Below, one piece after another: positions 37,052 to 47,335 of a stretch of DNA of 64,000 bases. The translations under genes and the position numbers were made by a program. The number at the start of each line of letters is the position of its first letter. Within the stretch, counting starts at the first letter, position 1. The DNA comes from an uncultured Litorivicinus sp. GTDB lineage: Bacteria; Pseudomonadota; Gammaproteobacteria; Pseudomonadales; Litorivicinaceae. The notes under the pieces are model-generated. The model saw only the letters and a list, made by a program, of their open reading frames with translations. It was not told the origin of the DNA and did not search any database. Where the stretch lies: positions 62,001 to 126,000 of the forward strand of contig CACECO010000003.1 of assembly GCA_902558075.1 (NCBI GenBank). The letters run 5' to 3'.

Positions 37052-38115
37052 TGCCCCTAGTCGAGACAATATGCGAGCGCCTGGCAGCGCGAGATCCAGT
37101 CTCTGTTGTTGGTGGTAATACCAAGTCATTCTTGGCCGGTCGTTTAACGGACGAGCCTGTGTCGATGAGAGACCACGCAGGCATCATCAATTATGAGCCA
37201 ACGGAGCTTGTATTAACCGCGAAGAGTGGAACAACACTCCACGAGATTGAGTCGTGTTTACGTGATGCGCGTCAAATGCTTCCGTTTGAACCGCCTCGTC
37301 TCGGGGAGTCATCGACAATTGGTGGCGTGATGGCTTCTGGGCTATCTGGGCCGCGACGGATGCATCTCGGTAGTGCACGTGATTGTGTGTTGGGTGTTCG
37401 TTTGATTAACGGTCTCGGCCAACATATCAAGTTTGGCGGAGAGGTGATGAAAAACGTTGCTGGATATGACTTGTCACGTTTGTCTGTTGGCGCGTTTGGA
37501 ACTCTAGGAGTTTTGACAGAGATTTCTGTTAAAGTTCTACCGATCCCTGAGAAGGAGCAAACCCAAAAGCTGGAGTGCTCGCAGGCAAAAGCACTTGAGA
37601 CGCTAATTTGGATTGGACGTCGACCCTATCCAGTTTCGGCTGCATCTTGGATCAATCAGTCGCTCTACATTCGATTATCAGGTACAGCAAGTGGCGTTGA
37701 ATCAGCTGCTGCGGCAATTGGGGGTGAGGTACTCAACGAGGCTGATCAGTTTTGGTCTGAACTTCGTGATATGACTACCCAAGAATTTAGATGTCCTGAT
37801 CTCTGGCTCTGGCGGATCTCAGTTGCTCCGACCACACCAACTGACGCCCTCAATGCATTTTGTTTTGATTGGGCAGGTGGACAACGTTGGATTACAGCGC
37901 CACCAGACGATTTTTCGCCATTTGAACTTGCTTCACGCCTCGGCGGACATGCGATTTGTTTTGACCGCCAGCGAGGCGTTGGAACGGGTATGCAACCGCT
38001 TGAATCTGGAATCTTGCGACTGAATCGACGCGTCAAAGAAGCGATGGATCCCCACGGTCTGATCAACCGAGGGCGCTTATTGGAGGAGGCTACACATGCA
38101 AACGAATCTTGTTGA
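37051..38115 (+). CDS. glcE: Glycolate oxidase subunit GlcE
   Basis: 354 residues. A shorter FAD-linked oxidase-like subunit; PPRLGESSTIGGVMASGLSG and GGEVMKNVAGYDLSRL are typical of GlcE. It works with GlcD and GlcF. It starts on the last base of glcD and overlaps glcF by 20 bp. Confidence 0.92.
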   Translation: MPLVETICERLAARDPVSVVGGNTKSFLAGRLTDEPVSMRDHAGIINYEPTELVLTAKSGTTLHEIESCLRDARQMLPFEPPRLGESSTIGGVMASGLSGPRRMHLGSARDCVLGVRLINGLGQHIKFGGEVMKNVAGYDLSRLSVGAFGTLGVLTEISVKVLPIPEKEQTQKLECSQAKALETLIWIGRRPYPVSAASWINQSLYIRLSGTASGVESAAAAIGGEVLNEADQFWSELRDMTTQEFRCPDLWLWRISVAPTTPTDALNAFCFDWAGGQRWITAPPDDFSPFELASRLGGHAICFDRQRGVGTGMQPLESGILRLNRRVKEAMDPHGLINRGRLLEEATHANESC

Positions 38116-39310
38116 GCGGTTTGCCAATACTGACCATGGCCGCGAAGCTGAAGCCATCCTCAGGAAATGTGTCCATTGCGGATTCTGTACAGCGACTTGT
38201 CCAACTTATCAGTTGCTTGGCGACGAACTGGATGGGCCTCGGGGACGAATCTATCAAATCAAAGAAATTCTTGAGGGCTCGACTCCAACTACCTCGACTC
38301 AACGACATTTGGATCGATGCCTCACGTGCCGATCCTGCGAGACAACATGCCCGTCAGGGGTTGATTATGGTCGTCTCGCCGATATTGGTCGCAAAATTGT
38401 TGAGGACGAAGTTGGCCGGTCCGTGACCGAGAAATTCATTCGAAAAGCATTGATCTTTGTCATCCCAAATCGGCCACTCTTTGGAATCTTGATGCGCTTT
38501 GGCCAATTGTTCCGTCCGCTGATGCCGAGTGCGATCCGTCGCAAGATTCCGCAACGTACCTCGTCAAGCAGTTGGCCGCAGTCGACGCATACTCGCAAAA
38601 TGCTGGTGCTCGAAGCCTGCGCACAACCCTCGGCCACTCCAAATGTCAATGCATCCGCTGCTCGCGTGCTCGATCGTCTGGGTATTCAGTTGATCGCTGC
38701 AAAAGAGGCTGGTTGTTGTGGTGCTGTGGCCCATCACTTAAGTGATCATAACCGGAGTAATGATGCCTTGAAGCGGAATATTGACGCATGGTGGCCTTTG
38801 ATTGAGCAAGGTGCTGAAGCGATTGTGATTACTGCATCGGGATGTGGCGTCATGGTCAAGGAGTATGGCCATTTGTTAGCCGAGGACTCGCAGTATGCTA
38901 AAAGAGCACAACGCGTTGCCGAGCTGGCCAAAGATCTTTCTGAGGTCTTGGCTGATGAGGATTTAGGTGGACTGAGAGTTCGGGAAGCGAGCACTCTAGT
39001 ATTTCATTCGCCATGCACATTACAACATGGGCAAAAGCTCAATGGTTTGACCGAGGGAGTGTTGAGAGAGCTTGGCTTTGATTTGAAACCAGTGGCTGAT
39101 TCGCATCTGTGTTGCGGTTCAGCGGGAACGTATTCGATTCTGCAACCCGATCTCAGTAGGCGACTTTTAAAAAATAAAGTCGAAGCACTCGAGGCGACAG
39201 GAGCGCCGACAATCGCAACTGCAAACATTGGTTGTCAACTCCATCTGTCGACCGGAGCAAATACTCCGGTCAAACATTGGATTGAGTTAGTCGACGAAGT
39301 TACCGGATGA
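38096..39310 (+). CDS. glcF: Glycolate oxidase iron-sulfur subunit GlcF
   Basis: 404 residues. Two [4Fe-4S] motifs: CVHCGFCTATCP (~residues 26-37) and CLTCRSCETTCP (~76-87). Two CCG domains follow (around AKEAGCCGAVAHH and DSHLCCGSAGTY). It passes electrons from GlcDE to the quinone pool at the membrane. A GAGGAGG ribosome site precedes the ATG. The next gene converges and overlaps by 11 bp. Confidence 0.93.
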   Translation: MQTNLVERFANTDHGREAEAILRKCVHCGFCTATCPTYQLLGDELDGPRGRIYQIKEILEGSTPTTSTQRHLDRCLTCRSCETTCPSGVDYGRLADIGRKIVEDEVGRSVTEKFIRKALIFVIPNRPLFGILMRFGQLFRPLMPSAIRRKIPQRTSSSSWPQSTHTRKMLVLEACAQPSATPNVNASAARVLDRLGIQLIAAKEAGCCGAVAHHLSDHNRSNDALKRNIDAWWPLIEQGAEAIVITASGCGVMVKEYGHLLAEDSQYAKRAQRVAELAKDLSEVLADEDLGGLRVREASTLVFHSPCTLQHGQKLNGLTEGVLRELGFDLKPVADSHLCCGSAGTYSILQPDLSRRLLKNKVEALEATGAPTIATANIGCQLHLSTGANTPVKHWIELVDEVTG

Positions 39311-40292
39311 GAACAACTTTGCCGATTGCTCCACCTGATTCAAGATAGGCATGCGCGTCGGCAACGTCTTCAAATTGGAACTGTTGTTGATCAATCAATG
39401 GCCGTAACTCACCGTCTTCAGCCATCTTACAGAGTGTGTCAAGGCGCGGCTTGATGGTGTGGCGGTTTATCGGATTTGCGACTTGGCCGACCAAGAAAAC
39501 GACGTGGAGCGTTAAACTCTTCGCGTGCATAGGGCCTAAATTATGTGTTGATCGTGCAGCGATGTTGACGACAATACCCCCAAAACGCGCCGCTTCAAAA
39601 CTGGCATCCAAATTATCACCGCCGACTGTATCGAAGACGATGTCGTAGCCTTTACCGTCAGCGTGTTGATTGACGTAATCCTCGACTGAAAGACCACCGT
39701 AGAGAATCGTTTCAGAAGCTCCGAGTTCGCGAGCGTAACCCGCTTTTTGTTCGTTACTGACTGTGGTATGTGCTATTCCACCCAAATGTTTAGCAATCTG
39801 AATCCCAACGTGACCCACGCCACCGCCACCAGCGTGAATAAGGATTTTATCCTCAGCCTTTACTTGCGCTCGATCAGCGAGAGCAAACCAAGCCGTTAGT
39901 GAAACAAGCGGCAAGGCAGCTGCCTCAATGAATGACAAATTCCTTGGTTTTTTGCTAACCAACCGCGCATCGGTCAGCATTTGTTCAGCTAAGGCACCTG
40001 ATGGCAGACCATGGAAACCACCTGCACAACCCCAGACCTCATCTCCGACTTGGAGGTGGTCGACGCCTGAGCCGACTGCCGTCACGATTCCCGAGACGTC
40101 GCTGTGTAAGATCGCCGGGAAAGGCGGTGTGGCTGGAGGAACTACGCCCGATCGAATTTTTAAATCAATGGGGTTAACGCTTGATGCTTTTACATCAATC
40201 ACAACTTGCCCTTCATCTGCTGTGGGTTCAGGCATTTCGTGCAAAGAAAACACTTCTGGACCACCGAAGCCCGAAATAGTCATCACTTTCAT
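39300..40292 (-). CDS. Zinc-type quinone/alcohol oxidoreductase (MDR family)
   Basis: 330 residues from the ATG at 40292 (MKVMTISGFGGPEVF); in-frame starts at 40316 and 40322 also exist. It is a medium-chain reductase: VNPIDLKIRSG, HAGGGGVGHVGIQIAK for NADPH and FDTVGGDNLDAS. The catalytic-zinc ligands of alcohol dehydrogenases are absent, so NADPH:quinone reductase type is likely. It is unrelated in strand to glcDEF. Confidence 0.85.
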   Translation of the reverse strand: MKVMTISGFGGPEVFSLHEMPEPTADEGQVVIDVKASSVNPIDLKIRSGVVPPATPPFPAILHSDVSGIVTAVGSGVDHLQVGDEVWGCAGGFHGLPSGALAEQMLTDARLVSKKPRNLSFIEAAALPLVSLTAWFALADRAQVKAEDKILIHAGGGGVGHVGIQIAKHLGGIAHTTVSNEQKAGYARELGASETILYGGLSVEDYVNQHADGKGYDIVFDTVGGDNLDASFEAARFGGIVVNIAARSTHNLGPMHAKSLTLHVVFLVGQVANPINRHTIKPRLDTLCKMAEDGELRPLIDQQQFQFEDVADAHAYLESGGAIGKVVLIR

Positions 40293-40338
40293 TGGTTTTT
40301 CATCCAGTTTTGTCATCGCCAAGTGCTAGACTTGGACT

Positions 40339-40824
40339 ATGGCAATCGAATCGATCGAGATCAATCTCAAAACGCAAATTTGTCGAGTTTTTGTGACCGA
40401 CAGTGTGCGTGATTATGTATGTTCGACCGCGCTAAACGGGGCAGGTGAACAGGAAGGTTCTGGATGCACCCCACGCGGTTGTCACCGTATACGAGCGATC
40501 GTTGGACTTGGTGAGCCTGAAAACGCAGTCTTTGTCGCCAGGCGTCCGACAGGCGAGGTCTGGACCGAAGAACTACATGATGCATATCCTAATCGTGATT
40601 GGATTTTGGGCCGTATTTTGTGGCTCTGCGGAAATGAGCCGGGTGTCAATCGAGGTGGTCGAGTCGATAGTCAACGGCGTCTTATTTACATCCACGGTAC
40701 GCCGCCATCAGAGCCGATGGGTGTGCCAATGTCGCATGGATGCGTGCGGATGCGTCTTCAAGATATTTGTGAACTGGCGGATCATGTGTCGCCAGGAACC
40801 CTAGTTTCAATTGTGGAAACCTGA
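40339..40824 (+). CDS. L,D-transpeptidase (YkuD) family protein
   Basis: 161 residues. The YkuD active site reads IYIHGTPPSEPMGVPMSHGC followed by VRM, with catalytic His and Cys. No signal peptide is visible at the chosen ATG, so export is unclear; similar short YbiS-like proteins without signals exist. L,D-transpeptidases crosslink peptidoglycan or attach lipoproteins. It is immediately followed by the mscS gene (1-bp gap). Confidence 0.87.
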   Translation: MAIESIEINLKTQICRVFVTDSVRDYVCSTALNGAGEQEGSGCTPRGCHRIRAIVGLGEPENAVFVARRPTGEVWTEELHDAYPNRDWILGRILWLCGNEPGVNRGGRVDSQRRLIYIHGTPPSEPMGVPMSHGCVRMRLQDICELADHVSPGTLVSIVET

Positions 40825-40825
40825 C

Positions 40826-41959
40826 ATGCTTGAATTACTGATCGATTCCATTCTTTCGTTACTTGAAGGCCCGTTGATGGGCATTGGTGTCTCGCCCGTT
40901 GCAGTCCTCCGGAGCGTTGAGCTTTTTGTGATTGTTTTGCTCACCGTTTTTGGATCGTATTTCGTCCGCCGATTTATCGGAACGCTCAAGACACGCGCTG
41001 AAAAAACTCAGTCTCAATGGGACGATACATTTTTTGCGGCACTTCAGGGACCCGCTCGGACGTTAGTTTGGGTAGTTGGTCTGACATTGGCACTCGAGCG
41101 AGCCTCTGTTGGTTTGGACATTGAGGCGATTTTTGCTCCACTGCGTTCTGCTTTGGTGATTGCGACACTGACCTGGGCACTGATCCGATTTGTGGATCGC
41201 GTTCAGCGGCGCATGATGCATGATCCAAAGACCGATGATTTGGATCTAACGACTGTTGAAGCCATTGGGCGGTTGATTCGGATAACGGTACTGATTACGA
41301 GCGGATTGATTATTCTGCAAACGCTTGGATTTTCGGTCTCGGGTGTCCTAGCTTTTGGTGGTTTGGGCGGTATCGCAGTCGGTTTTGCAGCTAAAGATTT
41401 GTTGTCCAATTTCTTTGGTGGGTTGATGATCTTTCTGGATCGTCCATTTGGGGTAGGCGATTGGATTCGCTCCCCGGATCGGGATATCGAAGGAACTGTT
41501 GAGTCGTTAGGATGGCGCCTTACAACGATTCGTACGTTCGATAAGCGGCCGCTATACGTTCCAAATGCGGCATTTTTGTCTATTGCAGTTGAAAACCCAT
41601 CGAGAATGTCCCATCGGCGAATTTATGAATCGATCGGTGTCCGTTACGACGACGCCGATCAGATTCAGATGGTTGTTGAACGCGTAAAGAAAATGCTCGA
41701 ACAGCATCCGGATATCGATTCATCACAAACACTCATGGTGAACTTTAACCAGTTTGGTCCGAGCTCGCTTGATTTCTTTATCTATTGTTTTACCAACACC
41801 ACTGTGTGGACTGAATATCATGTGGTAAAAGAGGATGTGTTGTTGAAAGCTTACAATCTGATTACTGAGCTCGGGGCGGAGGTTGCGTTTCCGACTCAGA
41901 CATTGCATCTGCAGGTTGAGCCTGAGGTTCTGCAAGAACGAACTGTTCAGAAGCAATGA
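40826..41959 (+). CDS. Mechanosensitive ion channel, MscS family
   Basis: 377 residues from the ATG at 40826. About four membrane helices; the pore-lining TM3 segment reads FGGLGGIAVGFAAKDLLSN. The beta domain follows with PFGVGDWI and FLDRPF. It releases solutes on osmotic downshock. The 3' end overlaps the end of csiV on the other strand by 98 bp, a large tail overlap. Confidence 0.92.
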   Translation: MLELLIDSILSLLEGPLMGIGVSPVAVLRSVELFVIVLLTVFGSYFVRRFIGTLKTRAEKTQSQWDDTFFAALQGPARTLVWVVGLTLALERASVGLDIEAIFAPLRSALVIATLTWALIRFVDRVQRRMMHDPKTDDLDLTTVEAIGRLIRITVLITSGLIILQTLGFSVSGVLAFGGLGGIAVGFAAKDLLSNFFGGLMIFLDRPFGVGDWIRSPDRDIEGTVESLGWRLTTIRTFDKRPLYVPNAAFLSIAVENPSRMSHRRIYESIGVRYDDADQIQMVVERVKKMLEQHPDIDSSQTLMVNFNQFGPSSLDFFIYCFTNTTVWTEYHVVKEDVLLKAYNLITELGAEVAFPTQTLHLQVEPEVLQERTVQKQ

Positions 41960-42521
41960 TGACACCAAAGGCCGGATGATCGAGATAATGAATATCGTCT
42001 GAAGACATTTTTCGAAACTCTTTCAGATGATACACCTCATCCAGTGAGGATCCATCAGGCGCTCGCCGTACCCCTGAGCGAGTGACTCTCAGATCGGCAT
42101 CAACCTCAACGAAGCGATCAATCGACCAACGCATATAGCCATTGAGCTGAAAGTCAAGACCCGCCACACCAGTAATACGGAACCAAGGGTTTGATCTTTG
42201 GTTTTTAGTCAGCGGGTGAATCCAACGTTTATGGAATAGGATTTGACCGTTGAGTTGCGTTTGGATTCGAACCGCGGCGTTCCTTAAGATCCGACTTGAA
42301 TTCGGTAATGCCTTTAAGTTCTTAAAGCCTGAATCAAGCGCAAATGACAAGTCGAAGCTGTCTAGAGGCCTCGGTTCTGTTGCCGGAAACACTTCGGTGA
42401 TGGATTGGACGGGTTCAGGACGCGCGAAGACTAATACTTCAAGAGCGTAGGGCCTCACCTCCGCTTGGACAACGGACGTCATCAGAGCGGCGATACAAAA
42501 ACTGATGATCCGATTTGTCAT
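41862..42521 (-). CDS. csiV: Peptidoglycan-binding-like protein CsiV
   Basis: 219 residues with a signal peptide (ISFCIAALMTSVVQAEV). It matches CsiV (PF10972), usually found next to mfd in gammaproteobacteria and reported to act with Mpl/peptidoglycan recycling in Vibrio; periplasmic. Translation starts overlapping the mfd stop (4 bp). The last ~33 codons overlap the mscS gene, and the tail is Pro/Gln-rich. Confidence 0.75.
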   Translation of the reverse strand: MTNRIISFCIAALMTSVVQAEVRPYALEVLVFARPEPVQSITEVFPATEPRPLDSFDLSFALDSGFKNLKALPNSSRILRNAAVRIQTQLNGQILFHKRWIHPLTKNQRSNPWFRITGVAGLDFQLNGYMRWSIDRFVEVDADLRVTRSGVRRAPDGSSLDEVYHLKEFRKMSSDDIHYLDHPAFGVIIASEQFVLAEPQAQPADAMSESETQPPPRAQ

Positions 42522-45500
42522 GCGGTAGCAGGCCTTTTGAGTGCATCAAGTACTTCATTGACAAACCCCAAACGAGCCTCAGATCCGACCGTTTCGCGAA
42601 TGATCTTCAATGCCGTCGCTCCATCGAGTTTATACTCTCTTGGCTTTGACTGTACCAAACTAATGAGCACCATAGGATCGACTTTTGTCTTTTCCCTAAA
42701 TTCGATCCGTCCAGATTGTGATCCGAGCGTGATTTGTTTGATCCCAAGAGACTCAGCAACCAGCCGGACCCTCGCTTGGAAGAATAGATTTTTGACTTGC
42801 GATGGCAATAGTCCAAAACGATCGATCATTTCAATTTCAACCTCTGATAGCGACTCGTCTGATGAGGCTGAGCTGATGCGTTTATAGAGCTCAAGTCTGA
42901 GAGGGACATCGTTCAGATAATCATTCGGAATCAATGCAGGAATTTTTAAATCGACCTCCGCATGCGCTGATTCGGTCTGATCAAAGTCAGGTGTCCGACC
43001 TTCGCGAATGGCGGTCACAGCCTCATCAAGCATTTCCATGTAAAGCGAAAATCCAATGGTTTGCATATTGCCAGATTGATCTTCCCCTAACAGTTCACCC
43101 GCACCTCGAATTTCAAGATCATGAGTGGCCAATTGAAATCCAGCGCCGAGATCGCTTGCAGCCTCGATTGCTTCAAGCCGTTTAACAGCATCGGCGGTCA
43201 TCGACCGGGGGTCAGGTGTCAGTAGATAAGCATATGCTTGATGGTGGGATCGTCCAACACGACCCCTGAGTTGATGGAGCTGAGCGAGGCCAAATTGGTC
43301 TGCTCGCTCAATCAAGATGGTGTTTGCAGACGGGATATCGATTCCGGTTTCGATGATTGTCGAGCACACCAGAACATTATATTTTTTGTGGTAGAAGGCG
43401 GTCATGACATCTTCAAGCTCTCGCTCTCGCATTTGCCCATGCGCAACGACTATGCGAGCCTCTGGAACGAGCTGTCTGATGTCATCAGCAGCGCGTTCGA
43501 TACTCTTGACTTCGTTGTGGAGAAAGTACACCTGACCGCCTCTTAAGAGCTCACGTAAGATCGCCTCTTTGACCAGCGCTTGATCTTTTTGCTTGATGAA
43601 CGTTTTGATCGACAATCGACGAGCGGGTGGTGTCGCAATGACTGATAGGTCGCGAATGCCTGCCATCGAGAGGTTCAGAGTGCGAGGGATCGGTGTGGCG
43701 GTGAGTGTGAGGACATCAACGTCTGATCTATATTTCTTGAGACGTTCTTTTTGCGCGACGCCAAAGCGATGTTCTTCGTCAATGATCAGTATTCCAAGCT
43801 TCGGTAGTTTGAGATCGCTTGATAAGAGTTTATGAGTGCCAACGACGATGTCTACGTGGCCTTTATTTGCCTGGTCGATGACTGCGTTGGTTTCTTTCGC
43901 AGTTTTAAATCGGCTCAGTACTTCGACGGTTACTGGCCAATCCGCAAAACGATCACGGAATGACTCGAAGTGTTGTTGTGCAAGAAGCGTTGTCGGAACC
44001 AACACACATACTTGCTTACCGCTACTGATCGAGGCAAATGCTGCACGCATGGCGACTTCTGTTTTACCGAACCCGACATCACCACAAACCAATCGATCCA
44101 TTGGTCGTGGTGCCTTCAGATCACTCAGGACCGCCTCGATCGAGGTTTCTTGATCCGGCGTCAATTCAAATGGAAAACCTTCGGCAAATCGATCATATTG
44201 TGGTTCATCGATTTGATGCGCATAGCCCTCTTTGGCTGCACGTCTGGCGTAGATATCGAGAAGTTCAGCGGCTTTATCACGAATCTCTTCAGCAGCTTTT
44301 TGCTTGGCTTTACTCCAACGATCGGTCCCGAGTTTGTGCGCTGAGACCGAATCTGGATCGCCACCGGCATATCGGCTCAGTACGCCAAGGTTCGTGACAG
44401 GAATGTAAAGTTTTGCACCACCCTGATACTCGACAGCGACAAATTCATTGATGTCATCACCCAAATCGATCGTTTCGAGTCCTTTGTAATGCCCGACGCC
44501 ATGATCAATGTGAACGATGGGAGCGTCAATTTCGATCTCAGAGAGATCTCGGACAATAAGATCTGTCGCAATTTCATGTTGTTTCCGTCTTCGTCGTTGA
44601 GGCACACGGCGGCCGAATAACTGGCTTTCTGGAACGATCGCAAATTGATCGACCATGATTCCTTGATCCAATAAACCGAGCGTGATTACTGCATTTCGGT
44701 TGCTCGATCGAAAGTCACTGAATCGTTCAATGGGTTCTGGACGTATCCCATGTTTTGCTAATAGCTCAAGAAGTGCTTCACGGCGGCCCGCTGATTCAGC
44801 GACGAAACATACCGTTTGACCACTTTCAATTAACGCCTTGATTCGCGCGGCTGGTTCATCTGCTTTCGCATTAAAAGTGACATCAGGGAGTGGGCGAATA
44901 CGCTCGTGCGTCGAGTCAGGTTCGATGATCTCAATCGAGCCAAAGGCCTTTAAATCAGCAAATAATTCTTCGGTTCGAACAAACAATCGTTGAGGTGGAA
45001 TGAGTGGTTTTCTGCGGTCATATCGTAAGCTTTCGTACCGCGTTGTGACATCGGTCCAAAACTGTTCGAGTGCCTGATACAAGGCGCCAACACGGATCGT
45101 ATGCGTATCGGCTGGTAAGTAATCGAACAAGGTTGCCATCTTGTTGAAAAAAAGAGGAGCATAGTACTCGATCCCCGGTGGCGCGAGTCCCGATGAGACA
45201 TCCTGATAAATCGAACAGTCTCTGGGGTTTCCCTCAAAGGTTTCGTGCCAATTTTGCCGGAATGTGGCGATTCCTGAATCAGTCAGTGGAATTTCTCGTG
45301 CGGGCAGTAGAGTCACTGACTCGACTTTGGTTACTGTGCGCTGGGTATCTGGATCGAACGCTCTCAAACTTTCGATTTTAGTGTCGAACAGTTCCACGCG
45401 TAACGGTTGGTCAGAGCCCATCGGAAAGACGTCAAGAATGGCGCCGCGGACCACAAATTCTCCATGTTCACGGACAGTATCCACGGCATGGTATCCCGAG

Positions 45501-45997
45501 GTCTCAAGCCGTCTTCGCTCCGTATGCAGATCGAATGAATCACCAGTTTTTAAAATGAATCGCTGGCCATCGAGGTGTTCCCGAGGTGGAAGTCGGTGTG
45601 CGAGCGTTTGTATCGGTAGGATCAATAATCCTCGATGCAGGTCGCCGAGCTGACTCAACGCTTTTAAACGCTCAGACGTAATGTCCTGGTGAGGCGAGAA
45701 ACTGTCATAGGGTAGCGTTTCCCAGTCTGGCAAATGTACGATCGGAATATCAGCCAAACCATTGGCCTCTCCTTCGGCATCTAAGTGATGTTCCTGGCCC
45801 AGATAAAAATTTAGGGCATTAGTGAGTTGTTGCGCGTCTTGCGATTTTTCAACCAACACCAGGACTAGTGAATCGGAACGAGATGCTATTTCAGCAATCG
45901 CAAGCGGTATCGCACTTATCGGAATGTTCGAGAGCGTGTGCAGTGGACTGCCGGCTTTCGGTACTGCGTCAATCAGTGGTGGTTGAATTGTCAGCAT
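42518..45997 (-). CDS. mfd: Transcription-repair coupling factor Mfd
   Basis: 1159 residues from the ATG at 45997. Mfd removes stalled RNA polymerase and recruits UvrA. Seen in order: the UvrB-homology N-terminus, the RNA-polymerase interaction domain around GVGHYKGLETIDLG, the helicase with VCGDVGFGKTEVAMRAAF, DEEHRFG, TATPIPRTLN and the C-terminal TRCF domain. No strong ribosome site is visible. It is divergent from pdxB with 70 bp between. Confidence 0.96.
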   Translation of the reverse strand: MLTIQPPLIDAVPKAGSPLHTLSNIPISAIPLAIAEIASRSDSLVLVLVEKSQDAQQLTNALNFYLGQEHHLDAEGEANGLADIPIVHLPDWETLPYDSFSPHQDITSERLKALSQLGDLHRGLLILPIQTLAHRLPPREHLDGQRFILKTGDSFDLHTERRRLETSGYHAVDTVREHGEFVVRGAILDVFPMGSDQPLRVELFDTKIESLRAFDPDTQRTVTKVESVTLLPAREIPLTDSGIATFRQNWHETFEGNPRDCSIYQDVSSGLAPPGIEYYAPLFFNKMATLFDYLPADTHTIRVGALYQALEQFWTDVTTRYESLRYDRRKPLIPPQRLFVRTEELFADLKAFGSIEIIEPDSTHERIRPLPDVTFNAKADEPAARIKALIESGQTVCFVAESAGRREALLELLAKHGIRPEPIERFSDFRSSNRNAVITLGLLDQGIMVDQFAIVPESQLFGRRVPQRRRRKQHEIATDLIVRDLSEIEIDAPIVHIDHGVGHYKGLETIDLGDDINEFVAVEYQGGAKLYIPVTNLGVLSRYAGGDPDSVSAHKLGTDRWSKAKQKAAEEIRDKAAELLDIYARRAAKEGYAHQIDEPQYDRFAEGFPFELTPDQETSIEAVLSDLKAPRPMDRLVCGDVGFGKTEVAMRAAFASISSGKQVCVLVPTTLLAQQHFESFRDRFADWPVTVEVLSRFKTAKETNAVIDQANKGHVDIVVGTHKLLSSDLKLPKLGILIIDEEHRFGVAQKERLKKYRSDVDVLTLTATPIPRTLNLSMAGIRDLSVIATPPARRLSIKTFIKQKDQALVKEAILRELLRGGQVYFLHNEVKSIERAADDIRQLVPEARIVVAHGQMRERELEDVMTAFYHKKYNVLVCSTIIETGIDIPSANTILIERADQFGLAQLHQLRGRVGRSHHQAYAYLLTPDPRSMTADAVKRLEAIEAASDLGAGFQLATHDLEIRGAGELLGEDQSGNMQTIGFSLYMEMLDEAVTAIREGRTPDFDQTESAHAEVDLKIPALIPNDYLNDVPLRLELYKRISSASSDESLSEVEIEMIDRFGLLPSQVKNLFFQARVRLVAESLGIKQITLGSQSGRIEFREKTKVDPMVLISLVQSKPREYKLDGATALKIIRETVGSEARLGFVNEVLDALKRPATA

Positions 45998-46067
45998 GTG
46001 GCGTCGTGACTTTGTCTGAGAGGAAAGTATAGGTGACAATCAATGGTTTCGCTTGAGGGAACTTTCA

Positions 46068-47123
46068 ATGACGATATTGGTGGCTGACGAAGGACTTTTG
46101 GGATTGACCGAGCTTGTTCCCCGTAATTGCGAAATTCGGTGGTACTCAGGGCGCAATATTCCTCAATCTATTTTAAAGGGTGCAGATGCTCTGTTGGTCC
46201 GCTCGACAGCACGGGTATCGGCGCATGATCTCCCCGACTCCATTCGTCTCGTTGGAACAGCGACGATAGGCACCGATCATCTTCCGCTTCAGCACTTGTT
46301 GGACAGAGCGATTCGCGTTGTATCCGCTCCGGGATGTAATGCCTTTGCGGTGACTGATTACGTCCTCTCTCATCTTTTCAGCTGGGCAAAATCGAGAGGG
46401 CGGAACACTAGTGATTTTACGCTGGGCATCATTGGTGTCGGTGCAGTGGGCTCACTGCTTGATGAGCGCGCTCGAGCGTTGGGGATCAAGACCTTACTAT
46501 CAGACCAGCCACGGATTGATTCGGGGGATCGACTCGATCATTTGCCGTTGGTTGATGTTGTTCGGCAGGCCGATGTCATATCGCTGCATGTGCCACGCGT
46601 GACGACAGGTGATCATGTGACAGACCGGCTTCTCGATGAGAAGACTTTGTCACAAATCAAGAGACATGCTTTATTGGTGAATGCATCGCGCGGGCAGGTG
46701 TTGCATGAGCATGATTTACTGAAACAGACGCATTTTGATTTAGTGCTGGATGTGTTTCCAAATGAGCCTGTCATCAGTGATGCACTTATTAGCCGTGCGT
46801 GGCGAATATCACCGCATATTGCGGGTCATTCAGTCGAGGGTAAATATCGAGGAACAAAACTGATACTCAGCGAGACGGCGTCGCTATTAGGGTTTGAATT
46901 AAATCAGCTCGATGAAGAAAAATTTTTAGAGACCGTTGGCGGTATTCGGGTTGTCGGCAATTCCCTGATTGATACGATTCTGACGGTCTGCCCGATGGCT
47001 AAAACGGATCGTGCGCTTCGCGAGATGATATTTCGCGCATTTGAACTAGAAAAACCCCACCGTTTTGATTCAGTTCGAAAGACTTACCGCTTACGACGCG
47101 AATCGGAGCCGTCCCCCCTTTAG
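46068..47123 (+). CDS. pdxB: 4-phosphoerythronate dehydrogenase
   Basis: 351 residues from the ATG at 46068 (ribosome site AGGGA). PdxB is the NAD-dependent 2-hydroxyacid dehydrogenase of vitamin B6 synthesis. The characteristic PGCNAFAVTDYVLS motif, the nucleotide loop GIIGVGAVGSL and the catalytic His in HIAGHSVEGK are present. PLP made here serves GlyA and GcvP. Confidence 0.92.
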   Translation: MTILVADEGLLGLTELVPRNCEIRWYSGRNIPQSILKGADALLVRSTARVSAHDLPDSIRLVGTATIGTDHLPLQHLLDRAIRVVSAPGCNAFAVTDYVLSHLFSWAKSRGRNTSDFTLGIIGVGAVGSLLDERARALGIKTLLSDQPRIDSGDRLDHLPLVDVVRQADVISLHVPRVTTGDHVTDRLLDEKTLSQIKRHALLVNASRGQVLHEHDLLKQTHFDLVLDVFPNEPVISDALISRAWRISPHIAGHSVEGKYRGTKLILSETASLLGFELNQLDEEKFLETVGGIRVVGNSLIDTILTVCPMAKTDRALREMIFRAFELEKPHRFDSVRKTYRLRRESEPSPL

Positions 47124-47174
47124 ATGCTTGCAGAAAGACATGGCTGTCACCGATTTAGGAGACGTGTTGAGTGC

Positions 47175-47335
47175 CTATCCAAGAATCGGTGAAAGCCAGC
47201 ATGCATTCTCGTCAACAGCCTCGTTTCTTAATGCTGCGTAACTCGTCAGTTGGTCTTTCCCTGTCTGGCCGAGGGTGAAGTATTGTGCATCCGGGTGAGC
47301 AAAATAAAAGCCGCTCACTGAAGCTGTTGGCCACA
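47175..47335 (-). pseudogene. metH: C-terminal relic of methionine synthase (metH)
   Basis: The last ~53 codons of MetH in one frame: WPTASVSGFYFAHPDAQYF, then GQTGKDQLTSYAAL and WLSPILG before the TAG at 47175. This is the end of the S-adenosylmethionine-binding activation domain. Everything upstream in MetH is missing. The relic is joined out of frame to the metF relic near 47336, most simply by an internal deletion of a metF-metH operon. Confidence 0.8.
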
